A stretch of DNA of 64,000 nucleotides from Laetiporus sulphureus 93-53 (taxonomy: Eukaryota > Basidiomycota > Agaricomycetes > Polyporales > Laetiporaceae), in the NCBI RefSeq assembly GCF_001632365.1, contig NW_024468523.1, positions 352,988 through 416,987 on the forward strand, written 5' to 3'. The notes beneath the pieces are model-generated. The model was not told the DNA's origin and ran no database searches. It saw only the letters and a list, made by a program, of their open reading frames with translations. This document shows positions 42,581 through 55,338 of the stretch, piece after piece (the first letter of the stretch is position 1; the number at the start of each line of letters is the position of its first letter). The position numbers and the translations under genes are program-made.

Positions 42581-45500
42581 TCATGGTGTGATGCCAAGTT
42601 TATGGAACATTGTGTCTAGTGTTTTGAACGCAACCGGCTTCACCAAGCTAGACAGATTGTCATTAGACTCGTCACGACAGTCGATGCACGACGACGATAA
42701 CGTACTATCCGTCTACGCCGGCTTCAAAAGCGCGGCGTTTATCTTCCAGTGAGGACATGCCAGTGAGCGCTAGGATGCGAGCAGCACGCGATGGCTTCTG
42801 ATGATCATCACGAGATTCAACCCGCTTCCGCATCGTTTCTATCGATCGCATCTGCATGGTTGCACCGACACCTAGTGCGACGGGAACGGTAGATGAGCAA
42901 CAGAGCCTCAATCGCAAGTATACCACGTGAACTGACCGTCAAGCACAGGCATAGATAAATCTACCAGGACGACGCTGGATAGATGTTAAGCTCATGACGA
43001 GCGATGGGCAGCAGTTTCGCTCACTCGAAATGTCCATCGCTCTCAAAGATACTGACTCCTTCTTGCCCATCCACCGCCTCCCGAAAGTCGTAGCCCTAAG
43101 TTGAATCAGCAAAATGATCGTTATCCACATAATACACCGCCATTCACCTTGTTTCTAAGCCATTTTATTCTGCGCATCAACACGTGAGCAGCATGTACAA
43201 GTCAGATATCCACATAACGTACAGTAGATTTCGTAGGATGCTGTTATCCTCGATGACGAGTACCCGCAGCGGCCCTCGAACACCAAGAGAGCCAACAGAC
43301 GACCTGAGCAACGTTCCTCCGGAGCCTACAGCGATAAGGGGAGTGGGGGTCGATGGGACTGATTCGGAAGAATCCGGCGGTTCGGACTCGTTTCCATCCG
43401 CCGGAGCAGAGATAGTCATGTGAGACCAACTGGCAAGCGGATGAATCGTAGCAGCACGAGGAGCAAGCGCGGGTCTGCATTGCATCGTGGCAATCCCATC
43501 TTCCGAGCAGCGACGAGGCAGAATGCCCTCAGGCGTGACCACGTCCTCCGAGGGAGGCGATGCCTCGACGACAGGCGACTCCGGGCGCGTGGGCACTGTA
43601 GACTGCGTGCGAGATCCTTGACCTATGTTGATAATGTGCAGACACATCTTGAGCGCGGCGTGTAAACGGATCGGGCCGACAGGCTTGTACACAATTCGAC
43701 AGAAGCCCCCGATGCGTTCATACTCGCCAACCATATTCATGAGACGAGGGTCACCACGAAGCGACGACAGAATAATGAACGGCCTAGATGCTTGTTTGCT
43801 GTCGATCGCAGCAGCCAGGGGCGCAAGATCTTCATTGACGATCACAATTTGACCAACGGTATCTTCCTCAGCTAGAGTGAATCCCCATCGTGACACCAGA
43901 TACGACCTGACGACAGAGCGCAAGAGCTGGACCCCTCGGTGCGAGTCGTTGAAGCCTAGCAACGACACGGTCGGCCGCTTCATGTGGTCGTACACCTGCA
44001 CCATCTCTTCGTCGCAAGATGAGGACTGCTCTTCTTCGACTGGCTCCGCATCAAAAGTTATCTTGATCTCGGTCCCTACGCCCTCTGCGCTCCAGACATC
44101 GACCTTGCCGTCCACACTACGAGATCGTACAATGCTGTTGACAATAGCCAGGCCGAGTCCCGTACCCGTCTGCAATGGGTTCTCCTGCGAGAATGGATGG
44201 AACAGTTGATTCTGCAAATAAAAAATTCGTTAGCAATGACAAGGCAGAGCATGTCAACGATGGATACCTTGAGGAAATGCTGGCTGATGCCCTGTACATA
44301 ATTCAGCCAAAATGAATGCTAGCACAGAATGCCGGCGCACCTTTCCGGTATCGATCACAGAGAGTTCCAGGCGAACCTTGTCGCTCGGTGTCTCGCTCGT
44401 CGGAGGCAGTTGTCGAAGCATGACGTGAACGTAACCGTCCTAAGTAAGGAACGCACGATCAGATCCCGATCGATGGCACTAACAAACAATTCAGTCCGCC
44501 AACCGATGTGAACTTCAAGCTGTTGCCAAATACGTTCATCAACACCCGACGAATGCCACCCTTCTCGCACATGAAGGTCCAGCCCTATCGGACAGAACGG
44601 TGAGAAACAACCTTTTGCTCAGACAAGCGTGTAACATACCCTCGTTGAGCCAAAGTCTATGTCGATGACGGTCTCAACATGCTGCTCTGCAGGATCAGGG
44701 AGGACGGCTGGGCGATCCTGCTTCGGCGGCGAATACACGCTGCCAATCTCGGACGTGAACATCCTCGCGCGGTGTCCTATCCAACCTCCCTCAATGGCCT
44801 CCTCCACGAGCTGCATGAGGTCAACCCTACAGATCATTCGACTCAGCACACGATGAGATGATCGAGCCAACATGCACACTCACCTGCTATGCTGAATGGC
44901 ATTCTCCACACCGCCCGCCTTCGCATTGCCGCTTAGCTTCGTGAAGTCCAATACATGGTTGACCGTCTCCACAAGCGAGGTTCCACACGCCTCCACCGTC
45001 TGCAGAAAGGATGTCTGACTATGATCTAGGGGCGTGTCAGAGAGCAGCTCGGCCGACGCCAGTATCTGTCAACGGCAGCAATGAGCCACAGTGCCGGTAA
45101 GTGTATGCACACGCCGGGCACTTACCCCGTGCAGCGGTGTTCGCAGTTCGTGCGAGATGCTAACGGAAGCAGGATTAGAACAAACACCGCATCTTCCCAG
45201 CGAGAAGACCTACTTCGAGATGAACAAGCTCTTGGCCTTATCCGCGAGAACCATTCTACGCTTCAACACAGCGGACAGGATGATCACACCTAGTCATATT
45301 TTAGTATGGAAGCTCCGCTACAATTACAAAGCCAAACTTACCGATAGCGCGGAGATACGACAATTCGTGCCCTTCGAGCTGATACAAGCTGAGCGTGAAT
45401 CATAGTCAGATCCAACGAGCAGAGGCACTTACGAAAGGCGTCGTGCGCTCGCCGGTGCTATACGCGCACAACAAAGCAAATGGCTGCTTGTCAATGTTGA

Positions 45501-48500
45501 ATATAGGCACCGCTATTCCCAAAGCAATCATTCGCACTGCACACCCTCACACCCCACAAATCCAAATCACTCACCAAGCGCATACTGTATCCTCGTCGGC
45601 AGAAACGGGCGCAACGTCGCCGGCACGATCCCCTCACAAACCTTCCCATCCGGATATCGGGCAAAGAACTCTGTCAGACGCGCGTACTCCTCGCGGCTGA
45701 GCGACTTGCTGCTCGTCGAGGAGCCTGCCTGCCTATCCGCATTGTGCAGCGTGATGCTCATCGCGCTCTCCGCGCCGATCGTCTCAAGCACGTCCACGTG
45801 TGACACGTCCAGCACGATCGCGCCCTCCACATCAAGCGTTCGCTTCACGAGCCGCGCGGCGCGCTCGTACACCTGCTCCATCGACGTGCCCATAAACAGG
45901 CCCTTTTCGCCATCCGCTTCCTTATCGAGATCGAGGCATTCCCGCGTAAATTGCTCCATCTGCACCAAGCTATATCAGGCCACGATTGAGATTATCATCG
46001 CTGAGAAAACCTACCGAGTTTTGAATGCGGTCTCTGATACGCAGTTGAATCTGAAAGAACCATTCACAACCCATGCATGTCTACTGAGAATGACTACGTA
46101 CCTTGTCCTTCCACAACTCCAGCTCCCGCATCGCAATTTGCTACCGACACCATTAGCTCGCCATTCTCTTCACCCACACTCAAGACAGCTACCCACCGCA
46201 AACTCCTTCAACGTATGCCGCTGCCTGGGACCGAACTCCCTCCGTGGCACATCGTCAATGATCGCGAGACTATCCATAACCAGAGACAAGAGCAATAGTC
46301 AGATAGGCGGGCGGGAGGAAGGAAAAAGAAAAATAAGCGCATATACTCACACACCAATGTTGTACCCATCCTGTGTGCGCAGCGGACATCCAGCGTAGAA
46401 CCGGATACGCGGCGTGCCAATCACGAGCGGCTGCGCGTCGATATATGAGCATGGGCGAAGCGGGGAAAGATGAAAGGAAACAGGACGTACGTTCCGCGCG
46501 AACCTCCAATCTTCTTGTGCGTCGTGCACGACCATGGGTTCGTCGTCCCTACTCCCCGACACATTGCCGGTTAACACCGCGAAAACGCATCGAATCCACA
46601 TCACTCGCGACTCACCTCTGCAAAATGGCATGAGCATCGAATGAACTCGTCCGCGGCATGTTCTGCGTGCCAAATCCCGCTGCAAGTCACCGCCATCAGT
46701 CATACCCACCCAACTTCCCTCCACGTTCAAACCCAGTCCAACTCACATTCAGACTTGAAGAACCTATCCACCATCAATCAGCCCAGTCTACAATTAATAA
46801 GTAGAGCAGCACACCACTCACTCCTCCGTCCCATCCACGAGCGAAATTGTCACAACTTTCGTGCTAAACACCAGCTTCACCAAGTGCGCGATCCGGTCAA
46901 AGTTCACGTCCCGGCCCGTGCCCCAAATATTGAACCTGACACCAGCAGTCAGCCAGCAGAGCGAGTCGAACGAAACCGCCACGCACCTGTACAAGGCCCT
47001 CCTCCGCTCCAGCTCATCCTGCGGGTTGGGTGGCGCCAAATATCCCAGCTCACTGAACATCTGCTCCTCCTTCGCCGCACGCCCCGTGCGCCCCGCACCG
47101 GCCGCAATCACCGCGATTCCACCCGACCCATTCGCGACATCGAGCCCCGCCGCAGGAAGCGACGCGCTGCTCAGCAGCGGCAGTGGTGCGCTCGTCTGGC
47201 GCGTAAGGCAGATGCGCCGCGGGAGCGCGGGCACCGTCTGTGCGTCAAATCGGCCCGGCGGTGAAATGATCGACGTCGTGTTCGCGTGCGTAGGGAGCGG
47301 TTGTATGGTCGTGATTGATGGGGTATGTGAGTGAGAGGTTGATGTAGTTTCTGGTGAGGCCGATACGGAGGTCCGCTTGGACGTTTGAGAATCATGGTCG
47401 GCTAGTGGGGCTTGGAAGGATGTCAAACTCAGAGGCTTTGTTTTGGCATCGCCGTCGCTTTCCGCACGTTCGTGCTTAACGACGGTCTCAAGCGACACCG
47501 CTTTGGACGGTCGCTCGCTCGTCGTCGCGAAATGCGCATATGACTGCCCGAACATCCCATCCATCGCCCCGAAATAGTCCCCATCGGATTCCTCAATCGT
47601 ATACGTCACCGGCGCAGTCGCAGGCGGCGGGTGCAAGGGAAACTTCATCGACTCCTTCTCCTTCGAGCCCTCCTTCACATGCCCATTCCCACTCTCCTTC
47701 CTCCTTTCACTCACTCCCGCCTGCTCCTTCTCACCATCACTCTCCTCTCCCCTCCCATCCTCATCCTCCACCCGATCCCCTTCCTCCACATCCTGTGTCC
47801 CCTGCCAAAAACTGCTCAATCTCGTCTTCCTCCCCGTCCCCGGCGAGAACACCGGCTCACCCTCCCATCCTACCCTCCCATTAGTCGCCGTCCACGCGTT
47901 CCCAAAGTATCCCCCAAACGCATCGGGCGGGTGAGACCCAGGGATCACTGCCGTCACGCCGCGCATCGGGTCTGTCAGCTCGTGCTCCGGCGACGGCAGC
48001 GCGAGCGGTGCGACGCTCACCCGTGCCCCTGCCCACCGGATAGCCGCGGCGGTTGTCGTCGCCTCTGTCGTTGGGATCTGGTGGTTGGACGAGACGGATG
48101 ATGACGACGATGAGGTGTGACGAGCGTGACTTTTCGCGGAGGTGGATGAAGTGGAGGGATGAGGCGCATGTGAGGGCGTTGGAGGCACTGCAGGGAATGC
48201 GCTACGCAGTCTGTGCGGGAACGCGCCTAGCGACAAGGGCACCCCCGGTCGTTTGTGTACTGATGCGGTCTTCACTGCCGATGTACTGCTACTTGCCGTC
48301 GTTGACGCCGGTGAAGCATCGATCGCTGTCGTATGAGGTTGCACGGGATGTTGTTCAGACATCGGAGACAGTGAGAGCAATCCCACCTCCCCCGCACCGA
48401 TGATCCCATCCACGAGCGGGACAGCCGGCTCCGGGGCACCTACCGTCGAGCCGGAGTCCTCCCGGTCATGCAGTGTCTCAGGTGGGTGCATCTCGCACGG

Positions 48501-49316
48501 CGACTCGAACATCTCGCGATCTCGCTCAGCCTGCGTCTGCTCCTTAGTCGGCACCATCGCCCCCAAGTCGCGCGCGCCAGGGTGACTGGGTGCCTGGAGC
48601 TGCGAACGAGGCGGGTGCGGGGTGCGGAGTGGGTCCCAGCGGCCGAGTGCGTACGCGTGCACGAAGGCAGCCCAGTCGCACGTGGCCTCGTCTGCGGCGT
48701 TTGCGGTCGCAGGCTTCTCGCTCGCCGGGGGAAGCTGGAGCTGGAGTTGGGGCTCGTCAGAGTCGTTGACGGGGGTGGGATCGAACGGGGAGGGCAGCAC
48801 GTCGACTGTGGGCGAGGGTGTGGATGGTGGTGAGGGCCAGGCGGACATGAGGAACAGCATACGCGGAGAGCACGTACCTGCGTTCGCGAGGCGCGAGGCC
48901 TCTGCGCGGAGGCCCTCGACGGCGGCGTGTGCGCGACGGTTCATCTCGCTGATGCTCGCGTCCTCCGGCCCGTCGACGGACGGCATGAGCGGAGGCATGC
49001 TGCTGCGTGTGTCCGCGTCCGAGTCGGGCGCGTACGCAGCGTCATGCACGCCGCAGGGTGCGCAAGTGGATGAGAAAGAGACGGCGGGGGAGGGGGACGA
49101 CGGGAGAAGGGACGGGCGCTCCTCTGCGGACGAGGCAGTGGAGGGTCGGCGGATAGGGCGATGCGTGGTCTTTGCTTGGAGAGCGAGACGGGGGATGGTC
49201 GGGAGGGTGTATGCGGCGGTGTTGTGGGGAAGATTGAGGGAGCGGGAGAGGTCGTCGAGGGAGAGGGCGGCGGGAGTCGGCGTCGGTGCAGGCAGGGGGC
49301 GTTGGCTCGGGAGCAT
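42581..49316 (-). CDS. GAF-type hybrid histidine kinase with long disordered N-terminus
   Basis: Cytosolic two-component sensor kinase, about 1,650 residues. The first 750 residues or so are Pro/Ser-rich and disordered. A GAF domain follows (DRIAHLVKLVFSTKVVTISL, IRFYAGCPLRTQDGYNIG, DDVPRREFGPRQRHTLKEF), and then a second GAF-like region (VYERAARLVKRTLDVEGAIVL, VCEGIVPATLRPFLPTRIQY). The HisKA H-box is SISHELRTPLHG near 45150. HATPase boxes are LMNVFGNSLKFT (N) and GTGLGLAIVNSIV (G). The receiver domain has LRVLVIEDNSILRNLL, VVLVDLSMPVLDG (phospho-Asp) and ILALTGMSS. It appears truncated at GVDG, but an intron (GTACGT...TCTAG) joins GVDGY to LVKPVAFKTLD, with TGA at 42581-42583. The start MLPSQRPLPAP is preferred; the frame is open to 49400. 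The signal sensed is unknown. Confidence 0.9.
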
Positions 49317-49479
49317 GCCCGCTGGAAATAAGGTAAGGTAATAGTGGAAGGCTAATAGGAGGAGGTCAGTCGTCCAGATCGGGAAACAGCGCCCAGGCAT
49401 ATCCAGACCCGCGTCATCATCACGTGCTCAATTCACCGCCAAACTCTATTCATTCTAATTTGTAGTCCGACGGCTGTCC

Positions 49480-52400
49480 TTACACCTCCGCGAACACCAG
49501 CAGCGTCCACACATACAGCGGCAGCACCACATTGTCGTTTTGCACGCTGAACCCCTCCAGCAGCGCCCCCAGCATCAACACCACCGTATACCGCCACACC
49601 TGCAGCAACAGTCAGTCGCAGACCAACACGCCGCGCACTACACGCACCGAGAACCGCTCTGCACATCCGCACACACGCAGCAGCCACGCGCTCAACACCA
49701 CGCTTGCCACCAGGGCCACACTGCCCTCCACCGTCTTCCCGCTCGTGGCCACCCACCGGTGCCGCCCGAACCGCTTCCCGACAATCGACGCCTGCCACCG
49801 TATACAAATTTAGCGTACAAATAATGCTCGTCGCGATATGTAATGCAGATCGCACCATTGCATCGCCGACGCCTAGTACCAGCGTGCCTGTGTATAGCAG
49901 CAATCTAGAGGGTCTGAGGTTCTAGTCAGTCAACCATCGCTTGTGAGAGAGACCGGAGAATCGACAGAATCGATCTGCTAGTGAGAAATCCGATCATGGA
50001 ATGAGAACAGTCACGCGCTCCGGATAATCCACAAAGGAACATGCAGCTGCAACATAGCCACCGTTGCAACAGGGGACGAGAAAAAGCCCGAGAACAAAAC
50101 AACTCACCCCTCAAACCAAACACACCCCGCACACCCAATCAACAAATAAAAATGGCTCAAAATCGCCGTCCCAGCATCCTTCTGGTCCAGAAACGCGTTC
50201 ATAAACACGTGCACCGCCGCTCCCAACGGGTACAGCGCAAAGTACCGCACGTACTCCGCAAACACGAACAGCGCAAACGCGCCGCTGAACGCCAGGTGCA
50301 GAAACGCCGGCTACAGCGCCCGTCAGCCCATGTGCACAACAAATGACGCATGCACTCACATCCACCGCCACACCAGGCACGAACATCACCACCGCAAGCG
50401 CATGGAAGAACTTTCTCCGTGCATTCATCCCCAACGTCGGCACGCCCTCCAGCCACTCGTTCGCCATCTGCGCCCCATTCGGTATATTCGGCAGATTGCT
50501 CAAGTTCGGCAGGTTCGGGATTCCCGCAAAGTTCGGCAGGTACGACTCCGTCGTATCGCTCGCCTCCGCCCCTGCCCCGCCCGCGGTATTCTCGTTGNNN
50601 NNNNNNNNNNNNNNNNNNNNNNNNNNNNNNNNNNNNNNNNNNNNNNNNNNNNNNNNNNNNNNNNNNNNNNNNNNNNNNNNNNNNNNNNNNNNNNNNNNNN
50701 NNNNNNNNNNNNNNNNNNNNNNNNNNNNNNNNNNNNNNNNNNNNNNNNNNNNNNNNNNNNNNNNNNNNNNNNNNNNNNNNNNNNNNNNNNNNNNNNNNNN
50801 NNNNNNNNNNNNNNNNNNNNNNNNNNNNNNNNNNNNNNNNNNNNNNNNNNNNNNNNNNNNNNNNNNNNNNNNNNNNNNNNNNNNNNNNNNNNNNNNNNNN
50901 NNNNNNNNNNNNNNNNNNNNNNNNNNNNNNNNNNNNNNNNNNNNNNNNNNNNNNNNNGTAGAACCCCAGCGCGAGCAGCCGCCGGTCGCGCGCCTTTGCC
51001 GCGGGGAAGCGTAGACGCCTCACGGGCTGCTGTGCGAGCCGCCGCGAGAGGTATAGCAGTGGTGACAGCAGGAACCCGATGAGGAGCGAGCCTGGAATCA
51101 GCGCCAGCTGGTAGATCAGCAGCGGCGTCGGGAAGCGATACGTCTTGACAAAAGGAGTTGTGATCGGCCATATCTAAACGCGTGTCAGTGATGCAGGATT
51201 TTCGGCATGCTAGGTACGCACCCTCGCGATGGTCAAATTGACGCCCTCCATAAAGAGCACCGTCCCGCCAAAGCACACGATCGCGAGCTCGCCGAGCGTG
51301 AACCCATGGTGCGCCATCCGGATCGAAATGTAAAGCGAGAACTGGAAGAACATCGACAGCGCGACGATCTCGTAGTAATTCACATCTACGCCCATCAACG
51401 TCACAACAGAATACGAAATTAATGAACTGCAGCACTCACTCTGCCATATCCCCAGCCTCATCTCCGCGAGCGCGATCCTCACACAAAGCACCCACATGCT
51501 CACGCTCACCGCAAACAGCCCATACAAGTACGTCCTCCAACCCTCCTTCCGCGGCACGGAGCTCACCTCCCCCTCAGGCACCTTCGCGCCCGCCCGCCTT
51601 CGATGCCGCCGCTCCGTCATCCACGACGCCGTGACGTGCACGATCAGTATTGTCGAGCACACCGTCGCAAGATCCACCAGATTCCGCCGGGCGACGATCA
51701 ACGCCGCGAGCGACTGCGGCAGCACGCGCGGTGGATCGACGTACCAATTTGGCGGCCGCGGATCTGTGCCTGTCGCGAGTGCCCGCTCTGCGATGTACAG
51801 CAGCGCGGCTGACATGAGCGGGCCGGTCAATAGCCCTGTCAGCATACCGTCATCTGCTGAATCCCTAATTGAAACGCATGACACGATGTAGATAAAGTTG
51901 TAGATAAAAGGATTAAAATAACTCACCGGTAGTTCTTGGGCACGGTCATCCAGACGAAGCCAAAGTGGCCCGAGTTGGTGGGTGAGGGCAGCGGTATGCG
52001 CCTGTTGTCCCTGCCCTCGACGATGCGGGGCGACGCAGGCCTGTCAGGCACATTAGTCGGCTTCACGGCGGCACTATCCGAAATTGTCCCTAATTTTGTC
52101 CAACTGAGCCTTGTAATGAAAAAGTACACGACCGAAGCGATGATGAGTAGCGCGAGCTCTGACAGGGCGGGATAACGTAAACGCGAGTTCAGCACCGCGT
52201 ATTGCTTCCACGAAGAACGACACGACAGGCACCTATAGAAATCCACATCTCCGGCGACAGCCTGTCGCGGGCGTTCCATAGATCCGGGGACAATGGTTCA
52301 CGCGCGCACGCGCACATTTTGGCCGCGGCATAGCCGGCGGAACAGATGAGGATGCTGTTCTCTGCTGCCTGGCGCAGATCGAGGGTGACACGCCACCGCG

Positions 52401-52827
52401 CGGGGGAGAAGGGGACGCGCACGGTGAGATGGAGGAAGCTCGGGAAGAGGTTGCGGATCTCGGTCGGCGAGGGCTTCGAGAAGAGGGACGGCGAGGACGG
52501 GCGCGGGGGGTGGATACTGGTGCCGAAATGAAAGCCGTTGGCAGCATTGAGCGCGGGTGATCGAGAGCGGGTGAAGGTGCGACGTTGGTGCAAGTGCACG
52601 GGGCTTTCCCCCCGCCGCGCGCTGCCCGTCCGACGTGGCGGTGGCTGCGCGCCAGCTGCCTTGTCCGCGTTCCCCGCAGCGCCCTTTATCTTCTTTGAGT
52701 TTCCCGCAGCTTTCTTCGCGAGGGGACGTCCTCTGGACTGCTGCAAGCCGTCGTCGGTGACATCCGAGTCGTCATCCGAAGAGTCGTCCGAGTTGGAACT
52801 GCAACGTACCAGGTCACGCGGGGACAT
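49480..52827 (-). CDS. SEC59: dolichol kinase, interrupted by an assembly gap
   Basis: ER multi-pass kinase that makes dolichyl phosphate for N-glycosylation and GPI anchors. C-terminal catalytic blocks are RRKFFHALAVVMFVPG, AEYVRYFALYPLGAAVHVFM, DAGTAILSHFYLLIGCA and the CTP-binding stretch GVGDAMASIVGKRFGRHRW (joined by an intron near 49790-49845) followed by GKTVEGS. It ends WTLLVFAEV with TAA at 49480. Upstream are many membrane segments (GLLTGPLMSAALLYIAERAL, YEIVALSMFFQFSLYISIRM, LLIYQLALIPGSLLIGFLLS). The N-terminus is long, Ser/Arg-rich and acidic (SSNSDDSSDDDSDVTDDG). The start is uncertain: ATG 52827 is possible, but an upstream exon reaching 53174 may exist. Part of one exon or intron is hidden in the 360-N gap. 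The stop is only 163 bp before the histidine kinase start. Confidence 0.86.
50598..50957. other. assembly gap (360 N)
   Basis: A run of exactly 360 unknown bases inside the dolichol kinase gene. The missing part lies between DRRLLALGFY and NENTAGG of the product. Confidence 0.99.
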
Positions 52828-53302
52828 CTCACAACACCACGACGAGCGTACCCGGAGGATCCTCCCATGTAGCTCGTGCTCCAGTCCTGCAGGGGCGGGC
52901 GCTGCGGCGCGGCGCTGAGCGTGTTTGAGGTGGACGCTACCTGATGTCTGCGGCCAGGGGTCCTCCTGGAGAATTCAGCGCGCCCATGGTGTCTGGACGC
53001 GGGCGGAGACGGGGAGGATGGTGTACGCGGCAGCTTGGCAAGTGCAACAGAAACACGAAGTAAGTGGAGGAGCAGGGGTGAAGGACGATGGAGTGGAGAG
53101 CACGCAGACAGTCTGGAACGAGGGCTGCGGCCACGTGGTCGATTTAACACGGGCCCGTCGACGTCGGGCATCATTTTGAGCGCGGTGTGCGCTGTCCACC
53201 CCGTCCATGTCGACGTCGAGCTTTGGTCGTCCGCGCTGCTGCATCTGCGGGATGAATCCAGAGAGACTGTACTTGGTAGGGCGCGGGAAATAGGAAGTGT
53301 GA

Positions 53303-53563
53303 TCACACAGCGTGCATAGCAATATTTTTCCACTGAAGAAACCATGAAAATGTAGTAAAAGAATATAAAGCCCTGCCTTGGAAAAATGTTAAGAAATATT
53401 ATGTAGTGTTCTCCATATTTGGGTAGTGTATGCCCATATATAGCAATTTGATGATGGAGGAAGCTTCAATTTCTTCACTGTTTTTCCAAATCAAAGCTTA
53501 ATAAGTTTTCAGAGTTTCTCTACTGTTTTCCAATGGAAAAATGTTGCTATGCACGCTGTGTGA
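53303..53563. mobile_element. 260-bp miniature inverted-repeat element
   Basis: The ends are inverted copies of TCACACAGCGTGCATAGCAA, continuing as AATATTTTTCCACTG on the left and AACATTTTTCCATTG on the other strand at the right, about 35 bases with two or three mismatches. The interior is AT-rich, non-coding and unlike the GC-rich flanks. No clear target duplication is seen. It lies between the 5' ends of dolichol kinase and UNG, so it may affect both promoters. Confidence 0.75.
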
Positions 53564-53665
53564 CCTGCTTAACTTACCTTCGATTTTTGCATTCCCTACC
53601 GTCGGCGGCCTCCTTATTTGGGTGAGGGGCCACGTGGTCGCGATCGGCGGCAATAACGCGTCTCG

Positions 53666-55338
53666 ATGTTGGCCGCGACGCGTCCTCGACCGCGCATCCA
53701 TCTCCCGTCTCGACCTCCGCCTCGTCATTTCCGCCCCATGGCCCCCACAGAACGCGTCGTCTACCTCGAGGACCTCGACTCTCCCTCCAAGGCTGTGCAG
53801 CAGCCCTCGGAGAACGCCACTCCCGGCGCCGCACCCACATCCACCGTCGCCGTCACCAAGGATGTCTCGGACGACAATGCCTCCTCCGCGAAGCGCCAGC
53901 GCACGCTCATGGACATGTTCTCGGGTGGCGCGCCCTCCGGCGGGGCACCTCCCAACAAGAAGATCAAGATCACCGCAGCGCGTTCCATCTCCACCCACTC
54001 ATCCTCGTCTCTCAACGCACTAACGCCCCTCGACGCGATCGAGTTCTCCGTATCCCAGTTCCAGCAGTCGCTGTCAGATGAAGAAAAAAAGCTGCTCGCG
54101 CTCGAGTGCGAGACCATGGGGACCAGCTGGTGCGTCGTTGCCACCGCGCACATCAGCCATCGATCCGCCCTGCACGGACTAACTTGGCGCGGCGCCACTA
54201 GGCTGAAGGTCCTCCACGACGAAATCAGGAAGCCCTACTTCATCGAGCTCAAAAGATTCCTATACGACGCCGGCGTCAAGGGCCCGAACGACAGCGCCCC
54301 CAACCTCAAAATATACCCCGCCCGTGAGTGTTTGCCCTTCCGACTCCGCGGATCACCCATCCCACGCATCCAGCGAAAAACATCTACGCCTGGTCCAAAC
54401 TTACCCCCCTCGGACGCGTCAAAGTCGTTATTATCGGCCAAGATCCGTACCACGGCCCCGGGCAGGCCCACGGTCAGTCTGCACTAGTTCCATTTAATCT
54501 TACCATCCCGGTCGCCGCAACCTGCCTAATACGCATCCAGGGCTGTGCTTCTCCGTCCCTCCTGGCGTCCCCGTCCCTCCGTCCTTGCGTAACGTACGTC
54601 TTCTAATCCATCCACCTACACACCGGCACGCCGCTCATCGTCCGCCGGCCCAGATCTATGCAGAAATCAAGCAAGAGTATCCACAGTTCGAGCCGCCGAA
54701 GCACGGGTGCGCACTGCATCCGGCCTGTCCTCCCCACCCACGCACTGACAGATCCATTCACGCCGCTGCCGCAGGAACCTCACAGGCTGGGCGGCGGATG
54801 GCGTGCTGCTCCTCAACACCTGCCTCACCGTGCGCGCGGGCGACGCCGGCTCCCACTCACGCAAAGGCTGGGAGACCTTCACCGACAAGGTCGTCGACGC
54901 CGTCGACCGATACGGCGGCGCCAATCTCGACGATGCGGGCGGCCGCGGTCGCGGCATCGTCTTCCTCGCCTGGGGTGCCTGGGCTGCCAAACGCGTTTCC
55001 AAGCTCGACAAGGCGAGCCCACTTCCGACTACCGTGTGTGCGTGGCACGCGCAGCTAATTTTGCGTTTGCCACGCCCCTGCAGACGAAGCACCTCATCCT
55101 CACCAGCGCGGTAAGCCCGCACCCTCGTCTTCGCACACGTACACGGCGCCGTGCTTGGCGCGCGCCACTCACACGCTCATCATTTTCGCGTTGGCAGCAT
55201 CCGTCACCGCTAAGCGCGAGCAGGGGCTTCTTGGGCAACGGCCACTTCAAAAAAGCCAACGACTGGTTGCGGGAGAAGTACGGCGACGACGGATGCGTGC
55301 ATTGGTGCAAACTCAGCGCGCGCAGAGGGCAAGACTGA
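53666..55338 (+). CDS. UNG1: uracil-DNA glycosylase (UNG, family 1)
   Basis: Removes uracil from DNA in base-excision repair. Catalytic motifs are [18 protein letters not shown] (water-activating Asp; the last residue comes from the next exon), [24 protein letters not shown] (catalytic His loop) and [15 protein letters not shown]. The N-terminus has two in-frame starts. The first, [20 protein letters not shown], is Arg-rich without acidic residues and could be a mitochondrial presequence. The second, [12 protein letters not shown] (53738), would give a nuclear form. [13 protein letters not shown] resembles a weak PCNA-binding PIP box in the position found in nuclear UNG. Six or seven small exons are needed; introns near 54120-54200, 54320-54372, 54472-54538, 54590-54650, 54710-54775, 55015-55080 and 55110-55195. 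The stop is TGA at 55336-55338. Confidence 0.93.

Noticed and set aside
42705..42926. Truncated receiver domain of the histidine kinase
   Set aside because: The stop after GVDG lies at an intron; the next exon supplies LVKPVAFKTLD, so the domain is complete.
46641..49341. Many plus-strand open frames of 60-240 codons opposite the histidine kinase
   Set aside because: High GC and low complexity of the sense exon suppress stops on both strands. The sequences are Arg/Ser/His-rich noise without conserved blocks.
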